Shown: positions 1 to 5,159 of the stretch, in pieces
Layout: the number at the start of each line of letters is the position of its first letter
How positions within the stretch are numbered: the stretch's first letter is position 1
Assembly: GCA_003509845.1 (NCBI GenBank)
Contig: DOMR01000149.1
Coordinates: forward strand, 8,835-14,686
Length of the DNA: 5,852 nucleotides
Direction: 5' to 3'
Source: Chitinophagaceae bacterium
GTDB taxonomy: Bacteria; Bacteroidota; Bacteroidia; Chitinophagales; Chitinophagaceae
The notes under the pieces: model-generated
What the model was told of the DNA's origin: nothing
The model's input: the letters and a program-made list of their open reading frames with translations, nothing else
Database searches by the model: none
Program-made: the position numbers and the translations under genes

Positions 1-54
1 CTATTGATTATCAATAAAAGAAAAGGTATGGAATACCTCTTGAAACCCTCATAA
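1..54 (+). CDS. possible 3' end of an upstream gene (partial)
   Basis: Frame 1 is open from the left edge to a TAA at 52-54 and would encode a C-terminus ending RKGMEYLLKPS. The other two forward frames close within the first 15 bases. A strong plus-strand terminator lies about 70 bases further on, as expected if a plus-strand gene ends here. Seventeen open codons can easily arise by chance and I do not recognise the peptide, so this is only a weak suggestion of a gene that lies mostly outside the window. Confidence 0.25.
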   Translation, partial: LLIINKRKGMEYLLKPS

Positions 55-68
55 AATATATTGGGGTC

Positions 69-108
69 TCCCGAGTACTCGGGACGGGCCCATCCCGACT
101 TGTCGGGA
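69..108. repeat. pair of REP-like GC-rich palindromes
   Basis: Two palindromes with the same stem sit 8 bases apart. Positions 69-84 are a perfect 16-bp palindrome (TCCCGA-GTAC-TCGGGA) and 93-108 read TCCCGA-CTTG-TCGGGA. Each can fold into a 6-bp stem with a 4-base loop. The right arm of the first can also pair with the left arm of the second, giving an alternative fold. Between them is CGGGCCCA, which contains the palindrome GGGCCC. They are far more GC-rich than their surroundings. Neither is followed by a T-run, so they are not themselves terminators. I infer a REP-like extragenic repeat; TCCCGA/TCGGGA palindromes are familiar between genes in flavobacterial genomes, but copy number here cannot be tested. 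Confidence 0.6.
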
Positions 109-123
109 AAAGGCAACATTATC

Positions 124-161
124 AAGGGTTTATGCTGTCAAAAGCGTAGACCCTTTTTTTT
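124..161 (+). terminator. intrinsic (Rho-independent) terminator
   Basis: The left arm at 124-136 pairs with the right arm at 143-155 around a 6-base loop (GTCAAA). The 13-bp stem (core AGGGTTTATGCT against AGCGTAGACCCT) has only two G-U wobbles and no mismatch, and is followed by an uninterrupted T-run to 161. On the minus strand the hairpin is not followed by a T-run, so it acts on plus-strand transcription. It ends whatever transcript enters from the left and means the 284-2605 array needs its own promoter between about 162 and 283. Confidence 0.8.
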
Positions 162-185
162 CGGGGTAATTCTCGGCCAAGTTCC

Positions 186-221
186 GGCCAGGTTTTGTGT
201 TTTTAGAGGGAAAACAGGGGG
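186..221 (+). repeat. 36-bp dispersed repeat, copy 1
   Basis: This element begins GGCCAGGTTTTG, continues through a T-rich stretch and a short purine run, and ends AAAACAGGGGG. It matches 3370-3405 at 31 of 36 positions without gaps, in the same orientation. It lies 62 bases upstream of the first membrane-protein start; copy 2 lies 82 bases upstream of glpD. Copy 1 follows an intrinsic terminator and copy 2 follows a hairpin. It could be a remnant of a mobile element or a shared upstream regulatory element; the sequence does not decide between these. Confidence 0.6.
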
Positions 222-283
222 TGAATGGAGCTGAAGGAGTGGAATTGCAAACATTATCTTATTTTCAACCATAATATAAAAAT

Positions 284-406
284 ATGGAAGTACATCACCC
301 ACACCACCCTACCCATAAAAAGAAATGGTCTGAATACATTATCGAATTTGTAATGTTATTCGCTGCTGTAACACTTGGTTTTTTTGTAGAAAATTATAGG
401 GAGCAC
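284..406 (+). repeat. 123-bp direct repeat, copy 1 (conserved paralog head)
   Basis: The first 41 codons of the 284-1054 gene match the first 41 codons of the 1877-2605 gene at 109 of 123 bases without gaps; the proteins agree at 37 of 41 residues. The similarity starts at the ATG and fades after the REH at codons 39-41. Two such direct repeats 1.6 kb apart could recombine and delete the gene between them. Confidence 0.85.
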
Positions 407-1054
407 TATGTTGAAAAAATGAGAGAAGAACAGTTTATTCAAGATATTAGAAAGGATATTATATTTGATTCTTTACAATTATCAAAACTTGATTTTCAAA
501 ATAAATCAAGGAGACAATATTATGATAGTCTCCTTGTTATTTACAAAAAAGGAAATTGGGAAAAAGAGATCCCTGCAATGCAGAAATATAATTCAATTTT
601 GTCGGGCAAGAGTGCTTGGGAACCACGTCAAGAAACCTACAAGCAGCTAATCAGCACTGGATCACTTCGTTTCTTTTCAGACCGTAAATTTGTAGAGGAA
701 TTAAAGGAATATGAAATCCAACTATCAAAATTGGCATTTAGAAGACAAAGATTTTTACAACATATGTATGATTTTTATGAGCCCATCAACCAGAAGCATT
801 TTATTACATTGTATGACCGTCCAGAAGACAATTATAAAGTTGTTACAGGGTTTCTAAATGGGAAAAAAAATATTGAAAATCCATATTTATCAGTAAAAAA
901 ACTAAACCACCAAGAATCTTTTGATATGATTGACTACATGTCTGTAGTTACAACTGCTATATTACTCGAATCATACGATAATCAAAGTTTTATTCAACCA
1001 TTATTAGAGCAGTCACGTAAAATTCTAGCTTCTACAGAAGCCAAACATCATTAA
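284..1054 (+). CDS. His-rich-head single-pass membrane protein, paralog 1, unknown function
   Basis: This 256-residue protein has no function I can name. It opens with a His-rich, Lys-rich cytoplasmic head (MEVHHPHHPTHKKKW, residues 1-15), then one hydrophobic segment at about 18-35 with an embedded acid (E21), then the ENYREH juncture. By the positive-inside rule the remaining 210 or so residues, largely helical and charged, should lie in the periplasm. A motif at 118-131 (TYKQLISTGSLRFF) recurs in paralog 2 at 113-127. It resembles the small Bacteroidota one-TM families of unknown function in which a similar 'SSG-LR' helix is conserved. The start is firm: an in-frame TAA at 272-274 leaves ATG 284 as the first start. 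There is no Shine-Dalgarno site, only an A/T-rich leader. It is the first gene of a three-gene array, 24 bases from the next. I saw no convincing TAnnTTTG box upstream. Confidence 0.85.
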   Translation: MEVHHPHHPTHKKKWSEYIIEFVMLFAAVTLGFFVENYREHYVEKMREEQFIQDIRKDIIFDSLQLSKLDFQNKSRRQYYDSLLVIYKKGNWEKEIPAMQKYNSILSGKSAWEPRQETYKQLISTGSLRFFSDRKFVEELKEYEIQLSKLAFRRQRFLQHMYDFYEPINQKHFITLYDRPEDNYKVVTGFLNGKKNIENPYLSVKKLNHQESFDMIDYMSVVTTAILLESYDNQSFIQPLLEQSRKILASTEAKHH

Positions 1055-1078
1055 TATTTAATTACATATATTTTATCA

Positions 1079-1870
1079 ATGGAAGTACATCATCACTCTC
1101 ATCATCCAAAAAAATGGAAGGAGTACCTTACTGAATTTTTGATGCTTTTCTTGGCAGTTAGTATGGGTTTTATTGCTGAAAACTTAAGAGAAAAACATAT
1201 TGAAGATGAGCGATCCGAAGAGTTAATGCACGCATTTATAAGCGATGTTAAAGAAAATCAAAAGCAATTAGATTCTTTAATCATAAATAATCAAAGATTA
1301 TCACACTATTACGACTCAATGTCGTTTGATAACGGATTTGGTAAAAGGCAAGTTGATTTATTGAAACTAGCTGATAATTTAGATTTAAAGATGTACCGTT
1401 TTATTAACAAAAAAACAATTTTCGAACAAATGAAAAGTTCGGGTGCCTTAAGATATATTCAAGATAAAGAGATCTTAAAAAGCATGATAAGGTATGAGGA
1501 AAACGCTGATTATGCCGAAATAAGGTCAATGGATAATGAAACTGATCATTATAATAATAAGTTTAGAAATACAATAGATGAAATTTTGCCTTTGTCTTTT
1601 TATAAATATATAAGTGACAGTAATTTGAAAAAGATGACTAAAATGGACTCTATAGTGAATCCGAGACGTTACGAAAATAATAAAATTTACGGTGCTGAAA
1701 TTAAAAAGGATTTAGAGAATACAAAATTTACAAAAGAACAAATAAATAGAATAGCCAAAGCATGGCATTTTAGAAGGGAACGACTTGTTTTTGGTTTACG
1801 ATATCAAATTCAGCTAAATCAACAAGGAAAAGAATTACTTACACTAATTGAAAAAAAATATTCTCATTAA
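1079..1870 (+). CDS. His-rich-head single-pass membrane protein, paralog 2, unknown function
   Basis: This 263-residue protein has the same plan as its neighbours: a His-rich head (MEVHHHSHHPKKW, 1-13), one hydrophobic segment at about 16-33 with an embedded acid (E19), an AENLRE juncture, and a long charged, mostly helical domain predicted to be outside the inner membrane. It is the most divergent head of the three; its DNA matches the others clearly only near the start (12 identical bases from the ATG). The TIFEQMKSSGALRYI motif at 113-127 aligns with residues 118-131 of paralog 1, so these two share the outer domain as well as the head. It begins 24 bases after paralog 1 and ends 6 bases before paralog 3, so the genes are probably co-transcribed. 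No enzyme motif is visible. Hydrophobic content and composition suggest a structural, sensory or scaffold role, but that is only a guess. Confidence 0.85.
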   Translation: MEVHHHSHHPKKWKEYLTEFLMLFLAVSMGFIAENLREKHIEDERSEELMHAFISDVKENQKQLDSLIINNQRLSHYYDSMSFDNGFGKRQVDLLKLADNLDLKMYRFINKKTIFEQMKSSGALRYIQDKEILKSMIRYEENADYAEIRSMDNETDHYNNKFRNTIDEILPLSFYKYISDSNLKKMTKMDSIVNPRRYENNKIYGAEIKKDLENTKFTKEQINRIAKAWHFRRERLVFGLRYQIQLNQQGKELLTLIEKKYSH

Positions 1871-1876
1871 TATAAT

Positions 1877-1999
1877 ATGGAAGTACATCACCCACACCAC
1901 CCAAGTCATAAAAAGAAATGGTCTGAATACATTATTGAGTTTGTAATGTTATTTACTGCTGTAACACTGGGTTTTTTTGCTGAAAACATTAGAGAGCAC
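1877..1999 (+). repeat. 123-bp direct repeat, copy 2 (conserved paralog head)
   Basis: Partner of the block at 284-406, with 14 base differences in 123. About half of these are synonymous, so the match is at DNA level and not only at protein level. Either recent duplication or gene conversion limited to the head would give this pattern; the tails of the two genes are far more divergent. Confidence 0.85.
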
Positions 2000-2605
2000 T
2001 TAGCAGAAAATGAAAAAAAGAAGGAGTTGATGAAAATTGTATCCTTGGATTTGCAAAGAGACTTAAAGCAATTAGAATTTCATAAAAACGATGCGGAACT
2101 TAAGTTGGTGACATGTGACAGTATCTTTCCTGTATTAAAAATGAATCCCAAAGTAGTTAACTTAAAAATGTATTACCGTTTATTATTAAACCATTTAGCG
2201 TACTGGGATTTTAACGCCAACGACAAAAGCAGGAACGAAGCAGATGCAAAAGGATATTTTAGGAACGAGGAGGATGCTGAATTAGCCTACTATATTTCAA
2301 AAGTCGATTTTTTTATATTAGACTACAAAACAATTGACGAGGAATCTGTTAGGTTAAGAACTAATCTTAAGGAAATTGCAGAAGATATGACCGAACATGC
2401 ATATTATAATGCTTGTATTTCATTAAGAGCAGATTTACTGCCTAAAACATTTGGCATAAAACCTCCAGACCCAAAAGCAGTAAAAAAAGCAGCTTACCTT
2501 ATTTCAAATTTTAAACTATTGTATACGGGTTATTTAGGAGATATTGATTCTTTAAATAAATATGGCAATAAAGCAATCGAGTTAATTAATAAAAAATACA
2601 ACTAA
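1877..2605 (+). CDS. His-rich-head single-pass membrane protein, paralog 3, unknown function
   Basis: This 242-residue protein has a head almost identical to paralog 1 (MEVHHPHHPSHKKKW, then a hydrophobic segment at 18-35 with E21, then AENIREH). The outer domain is clearly different. At the place where paralogs 1 and 2 have the S-(T/S)-G-x-L-R motif it has RNEADAKGYFRN (119-130), keeping the glycine and aromatic position but not the rest, so it looks like a separate subfamily. It follows paralog 2 by 6 bases, and its TAA overlaps the ATG of a fourth, broken copy (TAATG at 2603-2607). Such tight spacing fits an operon with possible translational coupling. There is no enzyme signature and I cannot assign a function. 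The near-identical head with an unrelated-looking tail suggests the head is the shared functional or partner-binding part. Confidence 0.85.
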   Translation: MEVHHPHHPSHKKKWSEYIIEFVMLFTAVTLGFFAENIREHLAENEKKKELMKIVSLDLQRDLKQLEFHKNDAELKLVTCDSIFPVLKMNPKVVNLKMYYRLLLNHLAYWDFNANDKSRNEADAKGYFRNEEDAELAYYISKVDFFILDYKTIDEESVRLRTNLKEIAEDMTEHAYYNACISLRADLLPKTFGIKPPDPKAVKKAAYLISNFKLLYTGYLGDIDSLNKYGNKAIELINKKYN

Positions 2606-2670
2606 TGGAAGTACATTGTATGTTGTCAAAGAAAGTGGACGATTTAGTTGTAGAGGGTTTCTTTGTTTAA
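2605..2670 (+). pseudogene. remnant of a fourth paralog start, truncated after four residues
   Basis: The first 12 bases (ATGGAAGTACAT) are identical to the starts at 284, 1079 and 1877. The ATG shares its first base with the stop codon of paralog 3. After MEVH the frame runs into unrelated sequence and stops at TAA 2668-2670, giving only 21 residues (MEVHCMLSKK and so on). The loss of similarity occurs exactly at TACAT|TGTA, and the new sequence contains the AAAGTGGAC repeat motif. I infer that a fourth array gene was interrupted and its body deleted. A chance ATGGAAGTACAT at this precise operon position is unlikely. Confidence 0.6.
2625..2655 (+). repeat. AAAGTGGAC-type intergenic repeat, copy A
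   Basis: The pattern is GTCA, a few bases, AAAGTGGAC (2632-2640), GATTTAGT, a short gap, then TAGAG. The same order of blocks is found at 5056-5096, and a shorter version at 3339-3356, all in the same orientation. Copy A begins just after the break in the fourth paralog. An insertion-sequence end left behind by deletion is a reasonable reading, but there is no transposase gene and the element cannot be named from this window. Confidence 0.45.
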
Positions 2671-2713
2671 ATGTAGGATTTTTTCTATTAATAATAATTT
2701 TCTACGTCTTTTT
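2671..2713 (+). terminator. weak terminator-like hairpin after the paralog array
   Basis: Arms ATGTAGGA (2671-2678) and TTCTACGT (2700-2707) pair with two G-U wobbles around a long AT-rich loop of 21 bases, followed by CTTTTT (2708-2713). The T-run and position suggest it could end the array transcript. The large loop and few G-C pairs make it much weaker than the terminator at 124-161. Confidence 0.3.
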
Positions 2714-2737
2714 AGATAGATACATGCATCTCTTATG

Positions 2738-2745
2738 TAAATTTG
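2738..2745 (+). promoter_or_regulatory. possible Bacteroidota -7 box (TAAATTTG)
   Basis: TAAATTTG fits the Bacteroidota TAnnTTTG -7 consensus exactly and ends 4 bases before ATG 2750. If used, transcription would begin at or next to the start codon, giving a leaderless mRNA. No TTG is seen at the expected -33 position, and such a motif is frequent by chance in AT-rich DNA, so the call is weak. Confidence 0.25.
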
Positions 2746-2749
2746 AATC

Positions 2750-3319
2750 ATGTTAGATTTATTAGTACTAGAAGTTTCACTTGATCATAGCGAGCCGGTA
2801 ATATGGAGAAAGATAATTGTTCCAACAAGTTATACCTTTAACCGACTTCACCATGCGATACAAATAGCAATTGGATGGAATAACAGTCATCTCTTTGAGT
2901 TTAATTACGAAGACTTCTCTATAGGCATAATCTATGCAGATATAGAAGATAATCCTAATATCGACGCAAGAGAAATTACCCTTCAAGAAGTAAACCTTCA
3001 AATTGGGGATGAATTAAAATACACTTACGACTTTGGTGATAACTGGGAGCACACCATTAAAGTTGTAGATAATGATTATAGTAAACCAATTACTCATTTC
3101 CCTTACTGCATCACTGGTAAATTAAATTCACCACCAGATGATGTGGGGGGTATAATTGGATTTTATCACTTTGTAGAGGTGATGAAAAATATAAAGCACA
3201 AAGAGTTTCAGGAGACCCTGATTTGGTATGGTGGATTTTTTGACCCACTAAAATTTAGTACGGCAAAGATCAATAGTAAATACAAACGGTTTGAGAGGTA
3301 CATGGAACGGTTTGAGTAA
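2750..3319 (+). CDS. plasmid pRiA4b ORF-3-like family protein
   Basis: This complete 189-residue soluble protein matches the pRiA4b ORF-3-like family (PF07929) along its length. The family landmarks appear in order: EPVIWRKIIVP (15-25), TFNRLHHAIQIAIGW (29-43) then HLFEF (47-51), YTYDFGDNWEH (91-101), and P-x-C-x-x-G (118-123) followed by PPDDVGG (128-134). The molecular function of the family is unknown; some members have been labelled TnpR-like without experimental support, and they are often met on plasmids and near mobile elements. The start is firm because an in-frame TGA at 2744-2746 lies just upstream. It stands alone, about 140 bases after the paralog array, with a hairpin 2 bases after its stop. 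AAAGTGGAC-type repeats lie on both sides, at 2632 and 3339, which hints that it arrived with, or was trapped between, mobile-element remnants. Confidence 0.88.
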   Translation: MLDLLVLEVSLDHSEPVIWRKIIVPTSYTFNRLHHAIQIAIGWNNSHLFEFNYEDFSIGIIYADIEDNPNIDAREITLQEVNLQIGDELKYTYDFGDNWEHTIKVVDNDYSKPITHFPYCITGKLNSPPDDVGGIIGFYHFVEVMKNIKHKEFQETLIWYGGFFDPLKFSTAKINSKYKRFERYMERFE

Positions 3320-3320
3320 T

Positions 3321-3350
3321 AATGTTCACTATTGATTAAAAGTGGACATT
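3321..3350 (+). terminator. hairpin directly after the pRiA4b-type gene
   Basis: AATGTTCACT (3321-3330) pairs completely with AGTGGACATT (3341-3350), with one G-U wobble, around a 10-base loop. It starts 2 bases after the stop codon. It is well placed to end or stabilise the transcript, but no T-run follows (ACTGCTTTAG), so it is not a textbook intrinsic terminator. The right arm contains the AAAGTGGAC motif, so the hairpin could also be paired ends of a small element. Confidence 0.45.
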
Positions 3351-3356
3351 ACTGCT
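3339..3356 (+). repeat. AAAGTGGAC-type intergenic repeat, copy B (short)
   Basis: AAAGTGGAC at 3339-3347 is followed by ATTACTG and CTTTAG. The core nine bases match copies A and C exactly, while the distance to the TTTAG block is longer. It overlaps the right arm of the hairpin at 3321-3350. It is the least certain of the three copies. Confidence 0.35.
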
Positions 3357-3369
3357 TTAGAAAATCCCG

Positions 3370-3405
3370 GGCCAGGTTTTGATTTTTTAAGGGAAAAACA
3401 GGGGG
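3370..3405 (+). repeat. 36-bp dispersed repeat, copy 2
   Basis: Starts GGCCAGGTTTTG and ends AAAACAGGGGG, matching 186-221 at 31 of 36 positions. It is preceded by the palindrome CCCGGG (3366-3371). It lies between the hairpin after the pRiA4b-type gene and the presumed glpD promoter. The sequences outside the 36 bases do not align with those around copy 1, which marks out the element boundaries. Confidence 0.6.
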
Positions 3406-3458
3406 GAGCCTACATAAGGTCTGACTAGTTTACAATTTTCAATACTAATAAATATAAG

Positions 3459-3466
3459 TAATTTTG
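3459..3466 (+). promoter_or_regulatory. probable glpD -7 box (TAATTTTG)
   Basis: TAATTTTG fits the Bacteroidota housekeeping TAnnTTTG -7 consensus. It lies 21 bases before ATG 3488, implying a start of transcription around 3470 and a short A/T-rich leader of under 20 bases. The -33 element is not clear; the best candidate is a TTTTC at 3436-3440. Placement upstream of a firmly identified gene makes it more credible than the similar box at 2738. Confidence 0.45.
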
Positions 3467-3487
3467 TAGCACTCTTTTAAAAATAGT

Positions 3488-5005
3488 ATGAACCGAAGCC
3501 AACAATTACAAGCGCTAGAATCTGATACTATTTGGGACATTATTGTAATTGGTGGAGGCGCTACAGGACTAGGTACCGCTTTAGATGCTTCTTTAAGAGG
3601 CTACAAAACCCTACTTCTAGAAGGACATGATTTTGCCAAGGGCACTTCAAGTAGATCTACTAAATTAGTACATGGTGGGGTTAGGTATTTAGAACAAGGC
3701 AATATAAAATTAGTTAGAGAGGCGCTAAGAGAAAGAGGCTATTTATTAAAAAATGCACCACATCTAACTTCTAGACAAACATTTATTGTTCCAGTATTTA
3801 GTTGGTGGGAGAAAATGTTTTATGGCTTAGGGCTAAAATTTTATGATTTACTTTCTGGTAAATTATCACTAGGTGATACGCAAATACTTTCTAAAAAAGA
3901 AACAGTCGCTCACCTGCCTTCTATTAATGCCGAAAAATTATCAGGGGGTATATTATATTATGATGGTCAGTTCAACGATAGTGGGTTGGCTATTGAAATA
4001 GCCGCCACAGCCATAAATAAAGGAGCCACTGTTCTTAATTACTGCAAGGCCATAGGCTTTTTAAAAACCAATGGGGAAATTACCGGGGTAGAATGTATAG
4101 ATGTACTAAGTGAAAAAAAATATACACTAAAAACAAAGGTAGTAGTGAACGCCACAGGCGTTTTTACGAATGCTGTTGTGCAAATGGACGATCATACACA
4201 ACAAAATTTAGTAAGTCCATCACAGGGTATTCATTTAGTTATAGATGATAAATTTTTTCCAGGCATTTACGCCATGATGATTCCTAAAACAGATGATGGC
4301 CGTGTATTATTTGCCGTGCCTTGGCATGATAAAGTACTTTTAGGTACTACCGATACTCCCATTGAGGAAATTTCATTTGAGCCAAAACCACTAGAAGAAG
4401 AAATAGAATTTATTATTAAACATATTAATAGGTATTGTACAACACTAATAACAAGGGCCGATATTAATTCTGTGTATGTTGGCTTACGCCCACTAGTGAA
4501 ACAAAAAACTAAAGTGAGTTCAGCACTTATATCGCGTGAACATCATTTAAGTGTGTCATCAAGTGGGCTGATTACTATTACAGGAGGCAAATGGACCACT
4601 TATAGGAAAATGGCCGCAGATGCGGTAGACAATGCAGCCTTTATAGGAAAATTCAATAAAGTAAAGTGTACTACAGCCCATACTCATATTGGTGACGAGT
4701 TAGAGAAAGAAAATAGAATACAAGAAATTTTGAAACATGATGCATCATTAGCTGAAAAAATGTATACTAAATATCCATTTACAAAAGCGCAGATAGTATA
4801 CTCCGTAAAATATGAAATGGCAATCTGCATTGAGGATATTCTAGCCAGAAGAATTAGACTATTATTTTTAGATGCCAGCTTAGCAATAGAACTAGCCCCC
4901 ATGGTAGCAAGTATAATGGCAACCTATTTACAAAAAGATAAAAACTGGGAAGCTGCTGAAGTAAAAAGCTTTTCCGAATTAGCAGGGCAATATATTTTAA
5001 AATAA
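3488..5005 (+). CDS. glpD: FAD-dependent glycerol-3-phosphate dehydrogenase
   Basis: This 505-residue protein oxidises sn-glycerol 3-phosphate to dihydroxyacetone phosphate at the inner membrane and passes electrons to the quinone pool (EC 1.1.5.3), linking glycerol and phospholipid turnover to respiration. The N-terminal FAD domain shows the dinucleotide fold GGGATG (22-27) with E45 at the end of the second strand, then TSSRSTKLVHGGVRYLE (53-69), the hallmark of the family. Later come the GTTDTP loop (286-291), GLRPL with R334, and GGKWTTYRK (366-374), with R334 and K368 in the places of the substrate-phosphate and active-site residues of E. coli GlpD. The C-terminal part from about 395 fits the usual helical cap domain. 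Length is close to the 501 residues of E. coli GlpD, so it appears intact. It is a single gene: no glpF or glpK is present, and its neighbour converges on it. Confidence 0.95.
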   Translation: MNRSQQLQALESDTIWDIIVIGGGATGLGTALDASLRGYKTLLLEGHDFAKGTSSRSTKLVHGGVRYLEQGNIKLVREALRERGYLLKNAPHLTSRQTFIVPVFSWWEKMFYGLGLKFYDLLSGKLSLGDTQILSKKETVAHLPSINAEKLSGGILYYDGQFNDSGLAIEIAATAINKGATVLNYCKAIGFLKTNGEITGVECIDVLSEKKYTLKTKVVVNATGVFTNAVVQMDDHTQQNLVSPSQGIHLVIDDKFFPGIYAMMIPKTDDGRVLFAVPWHDKVLLGTTDTPIEEISFEPKPLEEEIEFIIKHINRYCTTLITRADINSVYVGLRPLVKQKTKVSSALISREHHLSVSSSGLITITGGKWTTYRKMAADAVDNAAFIGKFNKVKCTTAHTHIGDELEKENRIQEILKHDASLAEKMYTKYPFTKAQIVYSVKYEMAICIEDILARRIRLLFLDASLAIELAPMVASIMATYLQKDKNWEAAEVKSFSELAGQYILK

Positions 5006-5055
5006 ATTCAAAAATTATTTATAAATCAATCGCTTTATTCATAAACTTGTCTAAC

Positions 5056-5096
5056 GTCAGCATAAAGTGGACAAGATTTAGTCTAAATTAGTAGAG
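5056..5096 (+). repeat. AAAGTGGAC-type intergenic repeat, copy C
   Basis: GTCA, AAAGTGGAC (5064-5072), GATTTAGT and GTAGAG occur in the same order as in copy A at 2625-2655, with about ten extra bases in between. Within it ATTTAG-T-CTAAAT (5076-5088) is a perfect 13-bp dyad absent from copy A. It occupies the space between the converging glpD and aminotransferase genes. The remaining 5006-5159 DNA holds only weak AT-rich dyads (such as 5018-5026 with 5037-5045) and no clear terminator for either gene. Confidence 0.45.
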
Positions 5097-5159
5097 TGTC
5101 TTTTCCTGAAATAGCTTTACAACAAACTTTTCTTTGCCTTGCCTCCAAAAAAGTATGGT

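Noticed and set aside
3..37. Short dyads at 3-15 (ATTGAT-T-ATCAAT) and 24-38 (AGGTAT-GGA-ATACCT)
   Set aside because: Six-base arms with one- and three-base spacers are expected by chance in AT-rich DNA and may lie in coding sequence; no supporting context.
284..330. His-rich heads as a metal-uptake or metal-chaperone system
   Set aside because: Four to six His residues in a row could bind metal, but no transporter, CXXC motif or metal-regulator gene is present. The head could equally be just a charged cytoplasmic anchor.
465..650. 61-codon forward open frame inside the first membrane-protein gene
   Set aside because: It lies wholly within the coding sequence of the 284-1054 gene in another frame, has no own leader or recognisable domain, and reads as a shadow.
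2777..3001. 74-codon reverse open frame opposite the pRiA4b-type gene
   Set aside because: The opposite strand encodes a clearly recognisable protein family across the whole interval; the reverse product has no recognisable features.
2605..3319. Toxin-antitoxin or defence module made of the small ORF at 2605 and the pRiA4b-type gene
   Set aside because: The small ORF is explained as a truncated paralog start, and the pRiA4b ORF-3-like family has no demonstrated toxin activity; pairing rests on proximity only.
4684..4902. 72-codon reverse open frame opposite glpD
   Set aside because: It lies antisense to the conserved C-terminal domain of glpD and its Ser/Ile-rich product is typical of antisense shadow translation.
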